From Pilaira anomala (Eukaryota; Mucoromycota; Mucoromycetes; Mucorales; Mucoraceae): a DNA stretch of 64,000 nt. The stretch is taken from NCBI GenBank assembly GCA_025716855.1, contig JAIXMQ010000035.1, forward strand, positions 186,001 to 250,000, given 5' to 3'. Positions 10,436 to 21,806 of the stretch are shown here, piece after piece (positions within the stretch are counted from its first letter, which is position 1; each line of letters starts with the position of its first letter). Both the position numbers and the translations under genes were made by a program. The notes beneath the pieces were generated by a model that searched no databases, was not told where the DNA came from, and saw only the letters and a program-made list of their open reading frames with translations.

Positions 10436-13332
10436 ATGAATTGTATAGAAACAGGCAAGTCATTGTATAAATATTTTTTTTTTTTTAAAAAAATCAACCC
10501 CATAAAACTTGTTGCTAACTACTTATAATTATAGACAAATTTATTAATTCTCGGTATTAAATAAAACATATTCAAAATATGCCCCTCCTCCCCCTTAAAA
10601 CTTAAACTAACCAAATTCTAGGATCGATAAAAAGGTACCACCCACAACTTCAAAACTCATTCGTATTCGAGAAGGTGATGACGATGACAATACTAGTTTT
10701 ATAAATGATCCACTACTCATCTTAAACTCAAATTCATCTCCAAAAGAATACAACAACAACAATCATTCTTCATTTGAGGTTCCACAACACTCTATTGACA
10801 TTTCTTATTCTAATGGTTCTTCTAATCCAGTCACACCTGAAGATAGAGAGCCTATCACGGCTGTTAAAAGATCTACTTCTTTTAATAATCTGAATTCATT
10901 TAATCGTCGCCATCGTAACACCCTCCATTCTCCATTATACCCAAGTAGTTCTTCTACTCTTTTTCCATCCAATGTCAATACTACTACTACTACAAATACA
11001 AATACAAATACAAATAATATATCTCATTTAGACCAATCCAATCTTCCAATCTCAAGATATTTACCTCAAAATCAAGCTGTCATCACCACTCAGGATAACT
11101 GGCGTATCAGTTTATCGAATCAAATCGCTGTCAATATCTTATCTGGTTCAAAAAGAATGCAACACCAAGATTACTTTATTGGAAAACACATATTAGATTT
11201 TATAGATGTGACTCATCGTCCTTTATTACTTGCAAAGATAGTCAAAAGAAGACAAGATCATCATCATTCCAATTTAAATGGAACTGTATTAATTTGTGGT
11301 GATATTGTAAGTTTTATTTAAATAAATAAATATATATATATATATAATAACGTGTTATTTATAGATACCAATTGTTAAACAAGATGGTACAAAATCATCT
11401 GCTTCACTTTGGTTAAAAGAAAAGAAAAACGATATTGGCACCTCCATCTTTATCTGGATCATCGAAGAAATCTTTCAAAGCACCATCAAACTTGTATTAA
11501 AGCAAGACAAAAAAACAATCCAATGGATTGAAAAAGGTGTTTCTGAACTCTTCGGTTATTCCTGTACTGAACTCGACGGCGCATCGATCCAAACCACCCT
11601 TTTACCTCATTTCGACACACACCATACTTTCTTTGGCGCTCGTACCAAACTCAATGCAACTTTCCCCGTCATGGTCAAACACGTACCTGAAAAAGACCTG
11701 ATCCGAATCACTTCCATGCCTACTTTAGCCGGTCTCGTCACCGTCACGCCTAACGGCTCCATCCAAAATTCAAACGTCACTTTTTTAAAATACTTGTTTG
11801 GATACCAACATGATTTAACCCATACAAACATTGCTTCCTTAATACCTCAATTCAAGTCTTTGATTCATTACCTCGATCGTGATCAATTACTTCAAGAAGG
11901 TTATGTACTGAATCATTTGGTCTGTCGTGATGTCCTGTACGCTTATACTAAAAACTCGGCCATCACTGCCCTTCATCGAGACGGTACGGCCTTTGAGATC
12001 GAACTCGAAATCAAATTGTTAGAGGATAACTGTTATGCTTTATGGATCGCCTTTGATAGAGAATCCGTCTTTGGTCATTATGGTCATACCTCTTCCATTA
12101 CCAAACAACAACAAAAGTTGTTTGAAAATGAATACAATGGTACTTTACCTTTAACCACTTGTAACATTCGCTCAAAATCAATCAATATACCAACCATCAT
12201 TGAACAAGATACTGTCAAGAAAAAACAAATATTACCCATCATAAAACCAGATAAACCTACTGTCGCCACCGCAAGAATCACCAGTTTCTCAAGACCTTCT
12301 TTTACTTCTACAAAGTCTGCTATTGAAACTACAAAACAACACATCATTAACTCGGCCGCTTATCAACCTTTGAAGCATGCGATTGAAGATTATGAAATTT
12401 TAGATGAGTTAGGTCAGGGTGCTTATGGACTAGTTAAATTAGCCTGTTTAAAAACTGATCCAGAAAAGGTAAAGAAAAAAAAAACAAATACAGAAAAAAC
12501 GCGTGTTCCATATATATATATATATACTAATTTTTTTTTTTAATATATAATAGAAGCGGGTAGTGATTAAATACGTGATCAAATCTCGTATTTTAATCGA
12601 TTGCTGGATCCGTGATCGAGCACTTGGTCTAATTCCCGCCGAAATCCACATCTTACACACGCTGAAAAAGATCCCTCATATCAACTGCAGTAACATGCTG
12701 GAATACTTTGAAGACGAAGACAATTACTATATCGTCATGGACCTCTATGGAGAAGGCATGGATCTATTTGATTATATTGAACTCAAGAACGGAATGAGTC
12801 AATCCGAAATCAAGTCCATCTTCCATCAAATCGTCTCGGCCGTAGGGCATTTACATCATCATCGGATGGTGCATCGTGATATCAAGGATGAAAACGTCAT
12901 CTTAGACTTGAAAGGTGGTGTCAGATTAATCGATTTTGGTAGTGCGGCTTATTTAAAAGAGGGCAAGAAATACGAAACTTTCGTCGGCACGTTAGATTAT
13001 GCTGCTCCCGAGATTCTCAAGGGTCAATCTTATACTGGTCCACCGCAAGATATTTGGGCTTGTGGTACTTTACTCTATACTTTAATCTATCGTGAAAATC
13101 CCTTTTATAATATTGATGAAATTATGGAACATGAATTAAGAATACCCTTTGTTTTATCAGAAGGTAAATTTATTATCATAATCATTATGGTAAACATCAC
13201 CTCATCATTTCATTTTTTTTGATTTATATTATAGAATCCGTTGATCTTGTTAGGAAAATGTTGGAACGTGATGTTGAAAAGAGATTGACTATTGACCAAG
13301 TCCTTGCACACCCTTGGTTTCAATCTAAATAG
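10436..13332 (+). CDS. PAS-domain serine/threonine kinase (PASK/Psk type)
   Basis: Exons 10622-11306, 11365-12468, 12554-13163 and 13235-13332 are well supported. A 23-nt first exon (10436-10458, MNCIETGK) supplies the only nearby Met in the right phase and is tentative; total about 839 residues. The N-terminus is disordered and Asn/Ser/Thr rich. Two PAS-like segments follow: one around TIQWIEKGVSELFGY and one around LAGLVTVTPNGSIQN with FGYQHDL. The C-terminal kinase has the Gly loop LGQGAYGLVK, VVIKYVIK, catalytic loop HRDIKDEN, DFG and APEIL. Such kinases couple nutrient state to glycogen, translation and cell-wall control. The kinase Gly loop and its Lys are on different exons. Confidence 0.88.
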
Positions 13333-14021
13333 ATAAAAAAAAAAAAATGTGTAGCTTCTTTCTTTCTTTCCTTTGTATGTATATTCCCTCTTTCTTTCTT
13401 CATTATAGTAATAAAAAATACCCCTTCTCTCATCTTCTTTTTATACGTTTATCATTTCCTGTGTTGTGTGTTGTTATTTTTTATTTTTATTTTAATTATA
13501 GCATGTGAAACTGTATCACTCTCAAATAATATATGAAAAAAGTCTGACAGACTGAGAGAGAGGAAGACTAAACTGCCATTTTTTATTTATTGGATCTGCT
13601 TGTCGTTAATATATTATGTAAACAAAAATGCAAACACCTTTTTTTTTTCTTTTGTTTCAATTAAAAAAAAAAAGGGTCATCTTTTGAAGCACACACACAC
13701 ACAGTTGTTGACTTTTTTTTTTTTTTTATTTATTTATATTCAAGGCACTAAAATTTCAAAAAGAAAAAAAAAGTAAGAAAAAGAAGCAGAAAAAAAAGAG
13801 AGGAGAAAGTACAGTTCGTTTTAAGGAGGTCTGGTGATACGTTGTATTCATGTAACAGGAATGTTTGAATGTCAAAAACAGACATATTGAACTCGCATTA
13901 CATTGCAGGCCCTCATTATTTGGGTTCTACTATCACTTTTTTTTTTTTTTTTTATTTGGCCTTATTATTATAATCTCCTTTTTATTTTATTTTTATTTTT
14001 CACTCTTATTCTTTTTCTTTC

Positions 14022-14052
<31 letters not shown>
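13333..14052. other. Intergenic region ahead of the PP2A B'' gene
   Basis: No gene seen. The last 130 bp before the next start codon is almost pure T with CT interruptions (13937-14046), typical of promoters in this window. Confidence 0.5.
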
Positions 14053-14053
<1 letters not shown>

Positions 14054-16402
14054 TGAATATACCAGATTTTCATTTTCCTAATGGAAAATCATCTATTCAA
14101 CATGATGAATTCATTTTAGATACAATTGTAAAACATTTAAAAAATAAGAATACAAAAAGTTTTTATTGTCTTTTTTTTTTTTCTTGCACAAAAACATTTT
14201 TATTTATTTACATTAATATATAGACAACAGTAAAACAAATTTATAATTATCATCCATTTTTATCTGAATCTCAATTCGTACCTGTTTCGAAAGCCTGTGG
14301 ATTGCCACGCTACTTGAACATGGCCTTTTTTCGTAAACTAGAATCGATTGGAAAAATGGAAATGGGTGTTACTTTTTCTGCTTTTCTAGAGTAAGACAAC
14401 ACACTTCAATCCCTTCTTTTTTTGTTTTAATCAAACTTCTATAGAGGCTGGACCAATATAGGAAGAAATAAATTTGACGATACTTCCTTATTCTTTAACG
14501 TACTTAAAAAATCCAATTGTCAATGGATTTCACCTGAAGATTTTTTACCTGTATTAGAAGGTAATATATAATAACTATTTTTCCTTTTTTTTTATTGATT
14601 TTATATATCCTCTTTACATCCTATTATATATAGATGTCGTATTAAATCATCCTGGTCTCAAGTTTTTAGAAGACAATCCATTATTTCAAGAACGTTACAG
14701 TAAGATTCAATTCACACACTCACACTTTTTTTTTTTCCTATTCTTACTAAAAGAGAAAAAAAAAAAAAAAACGACCCTTAAATTTTTTTTTTTAAAAAAA
14801 CAGTTGAAACTGTCATTTGTAGGATATACTATGATGGTAAGTGCGCTCATGGTCGCATGAAGTTATCTCATTTTCGAAAATCAAATTTCTCTCAAATGAT
14901 TCAAAACCTGAACCCAAACGTTGACCTGAATAATGTATATATATATATATATATAAAACCGTTTACTTTTTTTTTTTTGATATATGAAAACGCTTACACA
15001 ATTTTTATTAGACGCGCGATTGTTTCTCTTATAAACATTTCTATGTATTATACTGTAAATTTTGGGTCCTGGATGAAGATCATGATTTAATTATTTCCGA
15101 ACCTGATCTTTTAAATTATAATGATGGACTATTATCACAAAAACTGACGAAACAAATTATGCTGCATGGTCGCATTTCCGCTTTTGCTAGAGATGATCAA
15201 TTACAACATACTGGCTTACAACACTCTGTCTTGACTTATTTAGATTATATCTGTAATGTATATATATATATATATACATATATATTTTCTTTGTAAATAT
15301 ATACTCATTATTTATATATACATTAACGCACATGCAGGGTTTTTAATGTCTGAAACTGATAAAAGTACACCTGTAGCAATTGAATATTGGTAAACACATG
15401 AAAAAAAAAATACATAATTAATTTTTCGCTTATTAACTCTTTCTTTTTTATTTAGGTTCCGGTGTATGGATGAAGATGGTGATGGTATAATTACAACCTA
15501 TGACTTATCCCAACATTGGGAAGAACAAGACAAAAAGTAAAAAACCAAATATAAACCATTTTTTTTTTATTTTACTTATATTCCTATAGACTTCAAGATA
15601 TTATAGAATCTTATAGCGATGAATGTATTCGATTTGACGATATCATTTGTCAAATGTACATACAAATTCAATTCTCCTTTAAAAAAAAAATTACTAAAAT
15701 CATGAATTATATAGGAACGATCTTATTCAACCAGAGGTCCCAGGCCAATTTCGTTTACGTGATTTAAAACGTAATGGAATTATAGCCGAAAGATTTTTTG
15801 ACACTTTTCTAAATATCGAAAAGTTTCAAATTCATGATACCTACCAAGGCCTCATTCGATCCATTCAACAACTCGAAAGAGAAAAGAGACGTTTATACGA
15901 ACAAGAAAAGTCCCGTGTATTGGAACTCAAACAATCATCGCTTTCTTTAGATTCAGGTACAATCTTAATACCCGTCGATCCTCAAGAAGAAGAAGTAGAA
16001 CAAGAACAAGAGGAAATCAAGTATCATCATCGACCTCGTATCCCTTTTTCTCTCGGTGCATGGTGTGAATACGCTGAACAAGAATATGAGTTATTAATCA
16101 TGAGCGAACAATGTGGTTCCGTAGATTCTGACTGGTCCGTTCAAAATGATCCAAATGATCCTTTGTTAATCCAGAATCATCTAGAACTGGATGATCATCA
16201 GGATTTTTTTACCCAACAACAACTGGATGAAGATTCTCCTTTACAAGAAAGCAGCAGCAGTGATGATCATGAAAGTGACTCAAGTGCTCCTTCTACACCT
16301 GTCATGCAGGACTCCATCGAAGATAAAAAGTGGCTAAAAGAAGATGAAAAGAAATTAAATGATAAGTCAAGCTGGATCTGGCATTCAGTGACTGATACAT
16401 AA
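14053..16402 (+). CDS. PP2A regulatory subunit B'' (PPP2R3-like, EF-hand)
   Basis: A multi-exon gene starting MNIPDFHFPNGKSS, with about eight short introns. Recognisable B'' features: IYNYHPFLSESQF, GLPRYLNMAFFRKLE, FDDTSLFFNVLK, FWVLDEDHDLIISEPDLL (first EF-hand), then YWFRCMDEDGDGIITTYDL (canonical calcium loop DEDGDGIITTYD), YSDECIRFDDIICQM and ERFFDTFLNIEKF. It targets the PP2A core enzyme to substrates in a calcium-sensitive way. The C-terminal 160 residues are acidic and low-complexity (EEEVEQEQEEIK; SSSSDDHESDSS), beyond the conserved core. The exon 1/2 junction is uncertain because two phase-compatible donors exist near 14158-14168. Confidence 0.85.
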
Positions 16403-16427
16403 GTTTTATATATAAATTTACACACAC

Positions 16428-16459
<32 letters not shown>

Positions 16460-17345
16460 CTTTTTGTCGAGTAATTTTTACACAGTATCCCAATAAAATA
16501 ATAATAATATTTTTTTTTTAAAAAAAAAAAAAAAAAAAAGATTGACTCTCTATACATCATTGCTAATATTCAGGGGGGCCAAAAATCGTCATACTACTGC
16601 TAAGCATAATTATATGCTAAATTGTATTATTTGGGATATATTAGAACGCTGCACTTGAAAAAATCTATATAAGCTACCAATAATTAAATATGTATATTAT
16701 GTGCTTCTCTTTTATGGCTCATCAATGCTACACATCATTTTATTTTTCCAATTAAAAAAAAAAAAAAAAGGGTCATCATTCAATGCAATGATTTTAAGTC
16801 AATGCAATCCATTGGATAGGTTTTTCTCTTCAATATTTAAAATAACCAAATGCTCAATCCAAATTAAACTTTTTTTTTTTTTTTTACATGACGTTTATGA
16901 AAAAAAACTGCTAAACGTATTAAGCCGGAGACCTAAAAAAAAAAAAAAAAAAAAAAAAAAAGTAGATGGCCCTGTTTTTTAGAAAACGGTCTAAACGTAA
17001 TTCCTATTTTACTTCATCATACATTTCGGATATTTGTTTATAAAATGAAATCAGTCAATGATTAAAAATTACAATTTTCATTTTTCTTTACAATGAATAA
17101 AAAAAAAAGAATCTGTATAGATGCTTTGAGAGAGACATAATTCCTGAAGGAAGAAATAGAAGAAGAAAAAAAGACTCTTTCTTGTCTGGAAAGGGCAAAT
17201 AATCTAAATCAGAAAAAAAAAAAAACGGAAAAAAAAACCAGTGTTACCTCAAAATATGGATTTTCATATAAATATAGGCCTGAATTTTTTAATTTTTTTT
17301 TTTTTTTTTTTTTTACTCTTTTTGTTAAAAAAAAACAAAATAATC
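16403..17345. other. Intergenic region
   Basis: TA microsatellite at 16434-16460, poly(A) tracts at 16520-16539 and 16935-16960, poly(T) at 17297-17315. No coding frame supported. Confidence 0.5.
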
Positions 17346-18436
17346 ATGCTACTTCGAAACCGTATCAAATTCCCTTCTCTAAAAAAGAGACCCCATGTCA
17401 CGAAAAAGAAATCCATCTTACCTATCAAATGCAATAACACAAGACAATTACCTCTTGAAATTCAAGAAATCATTTGCTTCATGGTATTAGGCGAAGATGC
17501 TTCAAGTTCCTTTGCTGTAACGGCTATGTGTGTTTGTAAAACATGGGCTAATTTCATTTGTGAACGCTTGTACAGGTAAAAAAAAAAAACAAAACAATCC
17601 ATGTTATAATTTTTATCTTTTTTAACTTATTCTATATATATATATACAGAAAATATCAATTTAAAGGATATATGCAATTCATCGGGTTCGTTCAAACCAT
17701 TTCACTTCCAAACCCTTTACTTCCTTACAACTTGTACGTTCGAGAAATCAACTTTGAATCTGTGAATAAATACGGTGTAGATATGCGTGTTCGAAAACTC
17801 ATCCGATACTGTCCCAACATCATCAACATCACTTTTGGTTACTCCACCAGTGTCAAAGCAAACACCCTTCAGATGATGAGCAAGTATTGTCAAAAGGTCC
17901 AAACCCTTCAAATGGGTGGTATCCAAAGCTTTCCCTTCATGTTGGATTGTGATTTCTCCGGTATGACAAACCTTCGCCAATTGTCTCTCACCACAACGCC
18001 CATTCAATCTCTATCCTTACAAACTTTACCTGTCTCCCTTCGTCAATTACAACTTGTTCAAATGGACGCCTTAAACCATCAAGAACTCATCCAGTTCATT
18101 CAACACCACCCTAAATTAACCTCTCTTTCCATTCAACGCTGTAAACTCATTCATCAAGCCTTTGTCGATATCATCACCCAATTACCTGGTTTAAATGAAC
18201 TGGAACTTTACGGCTCGCATATCAACGATCTCTCTTTAACTGGCCTCTTTCATATACCCATGACTTTAAATAAGCTAACTCTTTGTTATACCCAAATTAC
18301 AGATGCCACCTTGGATGCAATTGCCAATGGCTGTCTGGTTGTAAACCATTTGAATATCATTGCTCATAACCAATCCATTACTCAGTTTGGAATCAATTGT
18401 TTATTGAAAAAAAAACAGTTCATGTCTATCCAATAA
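17346..18436 (+). CDS. F-box/leucine-rich-repeat protein
   Basis: Two exons (17346-17575 and 17650-18436) give 338 residues. The start at 17346 (MLLRNRIKFPSLKKR) follows a poly(T) and lysine-rich leader. Residues 38-77 resemble an F-box (RQLPLEIQEIICFMVLG, then VCKTWANFICERLYR). The rest is leucine-rich repeats: LRQLSLTTTPIQSLSL, LRQLQLVQMDALNHQEL, LTSLSIQRCKLIHQAF, LNELELYGSHINDLSL, LNKLTLCYTQITDATL. Such proteins are substrate receptors of SCF ubiquitin ligases; the substrate is unknown. The F-box match is weak in its middle, so LRR protein is the safe part of the call. Confidence 0.75.
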
Positions 18437-19857
18437 AAATGTTATTCTCTTTGTTAAATGTGTACATATAATTTAAAAAATTGCCTTTTTAAGTTGGAAC
18501 CTATTAAAAAAAAAAAATTTACATGTCTTTTTTTTTTTTTTTTTTTTTTTATTAGCAAGGCCTCCCTCCCCTTCACATCATTATAGAATGTTTATCACCT
18601 ATATAGCTTTTTTTTTGTTGTTACTTATTCTTTGTTTACTGGTATCGAGAGAGAGAGAAAAAAATAGTCTGCGAATATTTCATAATATATCAAGTAAGCA
18701 TCACAAAGCAAAAAAGTAAATAGAATTTCTGGTTACGCTCAAGTCGTACACAGATTTTAACTGGTGACAGACAATTAAAATATTCACAGTGAGTTCTCAT
18801 CGTAGTTTAAAACCATGGTCAATGCAAACAAGGTTCGTAACACTGAGAAAAAATGAACAAGACGGTGAAAAAAGAATTAATGTAATAGTGTGAATCTAAA
18901 ACAGCAATGGATAAGTCAAACAATGGAAGTATTTGTCAAGAACGTCTTATTCAGTGTCAAATAAATCCTTTTCTTAAAAAAAAAAAAAAAGCTTTATAAT
19001 AAGTTTCATCATTGAATACATTCTGAGTATATTTATAAATTTTATTTATTCTTCATGTTTGATTTAAAAACTTTAGTTAATACTTATCAAACGAATACGA
19101 CGGTATTTCCTTCATTATATAGTGGGTTTCAAAACTAAATTCATTGTTCCCCAAAATCTCAACAATGCCTTTTTTTTAAAAAAAAAAGAAGGGACCTTTT
19201 TCAATTTCTGTGTTCTTTTTCGACGGTTATATTTTGCTTCAATAGTTATTGAATATATAGGATATAAAAATGTATATAAACTTAAATTGTTTGTTTTGAT
19301 ATCTATTTACCATACGTCTTGTTTATAAATGTCTATTTCATTTATAAAAAGCTGTGAATATACAAGAATGAGTCTTTTAAGGGAAAAAAAAAAAAAAGAA
19401 TACAGTATACTGGGAGTGCTTCTCGATAGTAGAGCGCTCTCACTTGGTTTTTTTTTTTTAACTAGAACTCACATCTTAAAAACGTCAAAATAAAATCATC
19501 TTTTAAAAAAAAATCTCTCTCGTTGCAGTTCTGTGACAAACAACAATGTTGTTCCTGAAAATTTTTTTATTTCCAAAATGTATTTTTAAAAATACAATAA
19601 ATGGACTATAAACAACTTATTTTTGATGCCATCACACACACACACACACACACATTTTATTATTATTATTATTATTATGTTGAACACTCACAGTGTATGT
19701 ATGCTGCATGAAAATAATGATCTACATACACAAAGAAAAAGAAAAACTCTTAAATTGCATGCATTTTTTACACATTCTGTTTATATATTACATCGACATC
19801 ATTTTTTTTTTTAGTTCAAAAATAACTTAGTAGTTTTGACCACAATATAAAAATACC
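18437..19857. other. Intergenic region
   Basis: About 1.4 kb of AT-rich spacer with poly(T) at 18528-18550, poly(A) at 18975-18990, a CA repeat (19632-19653) next to a TTA repeat (19658-19678). No gene supported. Confidence 0.5.
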
Positions 19858-20067
19858 ATGCTATATACTTCCACATTAATAGCATTTTTAGAGTCTTATT
19901 TTTCTTCCTATTTAGTTAAAATCCTCCACTCTCCAGATGATGATACACAGGTAAAAGTCATTTGATGAAATAAAACATAACAATTTTTTTGCTGTCAGAC
20001 GAGATCAGGGATTATAATATACACTACAATTTCCTTTTATTCAAAAAAAAAAAAGAGTTTCTACTAA
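19858..20067 (+). CDS. Candidate small spliced ORF, 53 aa
   Basis: Exon 19858-19950 (start MLYTSTLIAFLESYFSS, ending HSPDDDTQ) is followed by a clean GTAAAA donor. A 48-nt intron ends in GCTGTCAG at 19998 and a second exon runs to TAA at 20065-20067. The first exon looks like real coding sequence with an amphipathic or membrane-like start; the second exon is weaker and ends in a lysine run from poly(A). It could be the first exon of a longer gene, or chance. No family recognised. Confidence 0.25.
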
Positions 20068-20365
20068 TCCATTGATTGTCATTTGAGTGTACGCAATAGC
20101 GGAGAGAAGTTTGTTTTCAATGCTATAAACGACTCAGCTTGTCATGCGTAGAACATAGTCTCTCTCTCTCTCTCTCTTATCCTATTTGAAGCAAAACACT
20201 GTCATACTCTGTTTTGCTTTTATACACACACACACACTTCACTACTACGAACCCTAGAAATTTATCACATGTCAATATAGAATTGATTGAATAATAATAA
20301 TTTTTTTTTTAAACCCTCTTTTTTTTTTTTGGGCGTCCCCTTTATTTAAAAAAAAGAACTAAACA

Positions 20366-21285
20366 ATGTCTATGAAGCATGACAAAACATGGCAACTCTT
20401 GGAAACACTCTTAACAAAACTCTCTACCTCGAGTCCAATCAACATATCCTTTATACTACGTCCAATTCACTCGACCTGTATTCGTCGTATCAAAGCACTG
20501 GAAGAAATATACACAACGTCTCCAATGTATAATTTCTTTCTCACTCGACTCGGTATCTATCCTTTTGTTTTGTTCACCATCGTCTCTTGTTCTGTAGCCT
20601 TGGCCGCCCAAAGAGCCTATACACGATCCACACAACTCGTCATTCATTTACTCGCTGTCTTGTACCCTACTTTTCAAACATGGCAACTCATCAAGAATAC
20701 AAAACAGGACGATATTCATCGTTTAAAGTCTTGGTTAACCTATTGGTTACTCTTTGGTTCATTTCAAGGTAAAAAAAAAAAAAAAAAATTTAGTTATTTA
20801 AGGATAAAAAGAGACTTATATATATATATGTAGTGCTGGATCACTACATGAAGTTAGAGTATGTGACCATGCCAAAACACAAGTACAATCTCTATAAACT
20901 CTTCATCTTGTATTGGGCACAAAGTCCACACTCAAACGGTGCCGAATTAATTTATCGTCACGTCCTTCAAAAACCAGAAAAACAAGACCAAGAAACCATA
21001 CCTACCATAAAAAAAGAAGAACAACAAAAACAACAACAAGAGGTGATATCAGGCTATCGTTTCTTAGATGGTTACAATCCTCCCAACTTATTAAACTCAA
21101 ATAGCAGCGATGATGATGAATCCATTCAATCCATTCATATCGAACCCACACTTGATCAAAAAGAACCAGAGGTAAAAAAAAAAAAATACAAAAAAACAAA
21201 AAAGGGGCCCTTTTTTATTTATAATAACATTTTTTTTTTTTTTTTTTTTTTTCAGAATTTTCCTTCGCTTGAACCTGCATGGTAA
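20366..21285 (+). CDS. TB2/DP1/HVA22 family protein (REEP/Yop1-like)
   Basis: Three exons (20366-20768, 20834-21171, 21256-21285) encode 256 residues. The core has hydrophobic hairpin segments (YPFVLFTIVSCSVALA, LVIHLLAVLYPTFQTWQLI) followed by the family-defining stretch LKSWLTYWLLFGSFQVLDHY and LYKLFILYWAQSPHSNGAELIY. These proteins sit in the ER membrane, shape tubules and bind reticulons. The C-terminal tail is acidic and Gln/Lys rich (KKEEQQKQQQE, SSDDDESIQSIHIEP). The last exon encodes only NFPSLEPAW and its 3' end overlaps the antisense gene at 21252-21548. Confidence 0.88.
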
Positions 21286-21548
21286 TGTGTGGATAGACCC
21301 GTAAAAAATAAAGGACCATGACACATTGTTGTATTTATTTTCAATTGCTTTTTTTCTTTTTTATGGTTCTCTGCTGCTGGTGGTTGTGGTATATTAAACA
21401 CAATCGCTGGTAATTTAAATAATTGCGCTCGAATCTCTGCTAGTTGGCTTGACGCTTCAACAAATGGGGATCGATCATATTCAATTGCACTATGTGTATA
21501 TTCAATCATATCACTATCAGCAAACTGAACTCTTTTTGTTAAAGTCAT
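21252..21548 (-). CDS. Small conserved-looking protein with KRVQF motif, 98 aa
   Basis: Start at 21548 (MTLTKRVQFADSDMIEYTH), just after a poly(A)-rich leader. KRVQF fits the RVxF docking motif for protein phosphatase 1, and it is followed by IEYTHSAIEYDRSPF, a pattern seen in fungal proteins with an xFxxx..ThxxxEYDR segment. A helix (ASSQLAEIRAQLFKL) and a polar tail follow. The last dozen residues are antisense to the final coding exon of the convergent REEP gene, so the true 3' end may differ. Function is unproven; a PP1-binding regulator is the natural guess. Confidence 0.6.
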   Translation of the reverse strand: MTLTKRVQFADSDMIEYTHSAIEYDRSPFVEASSQLAEIRAQLFKLPAIVFNIPQPPAAENHKKEKKQLKINTTMCHGPLFFTGLSTHYHAGSSEGKF

Positions 21549-21806
21549 AATAATAATAAAGAAAAGGAAGAAAAATAATAATAAACAAAAAAAAAAAAAA
21601 AATTGGACCCTTTTTATAATTATATAAAACCTGATGATGACAAAAATAAAAATAGAACAAAAAAAAAAAAAAAAAAGCCAAGCATTTATTAGCCGAGCAC
21701 ACACACACACACACAGAGAAGCCATGTTATGCATGAATTATGTATAAAAATATACATATGTATATTTATATAAATATCTTTTTTATTTATTTATTTATTA
21801 TTATAA

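Noticed and set aside
12084..12347. Antisense frame inside the PAS kinase
   Set aside because: Shadow of a real exon; the sense strand has a recognised protein.
19400..19440. Short palindromic GAGCGCTC-like block, considered as a tRNA arm
   Set aside because: No cloverleaf, no T-loop consensus and no GC-rich acceptor stem pair.
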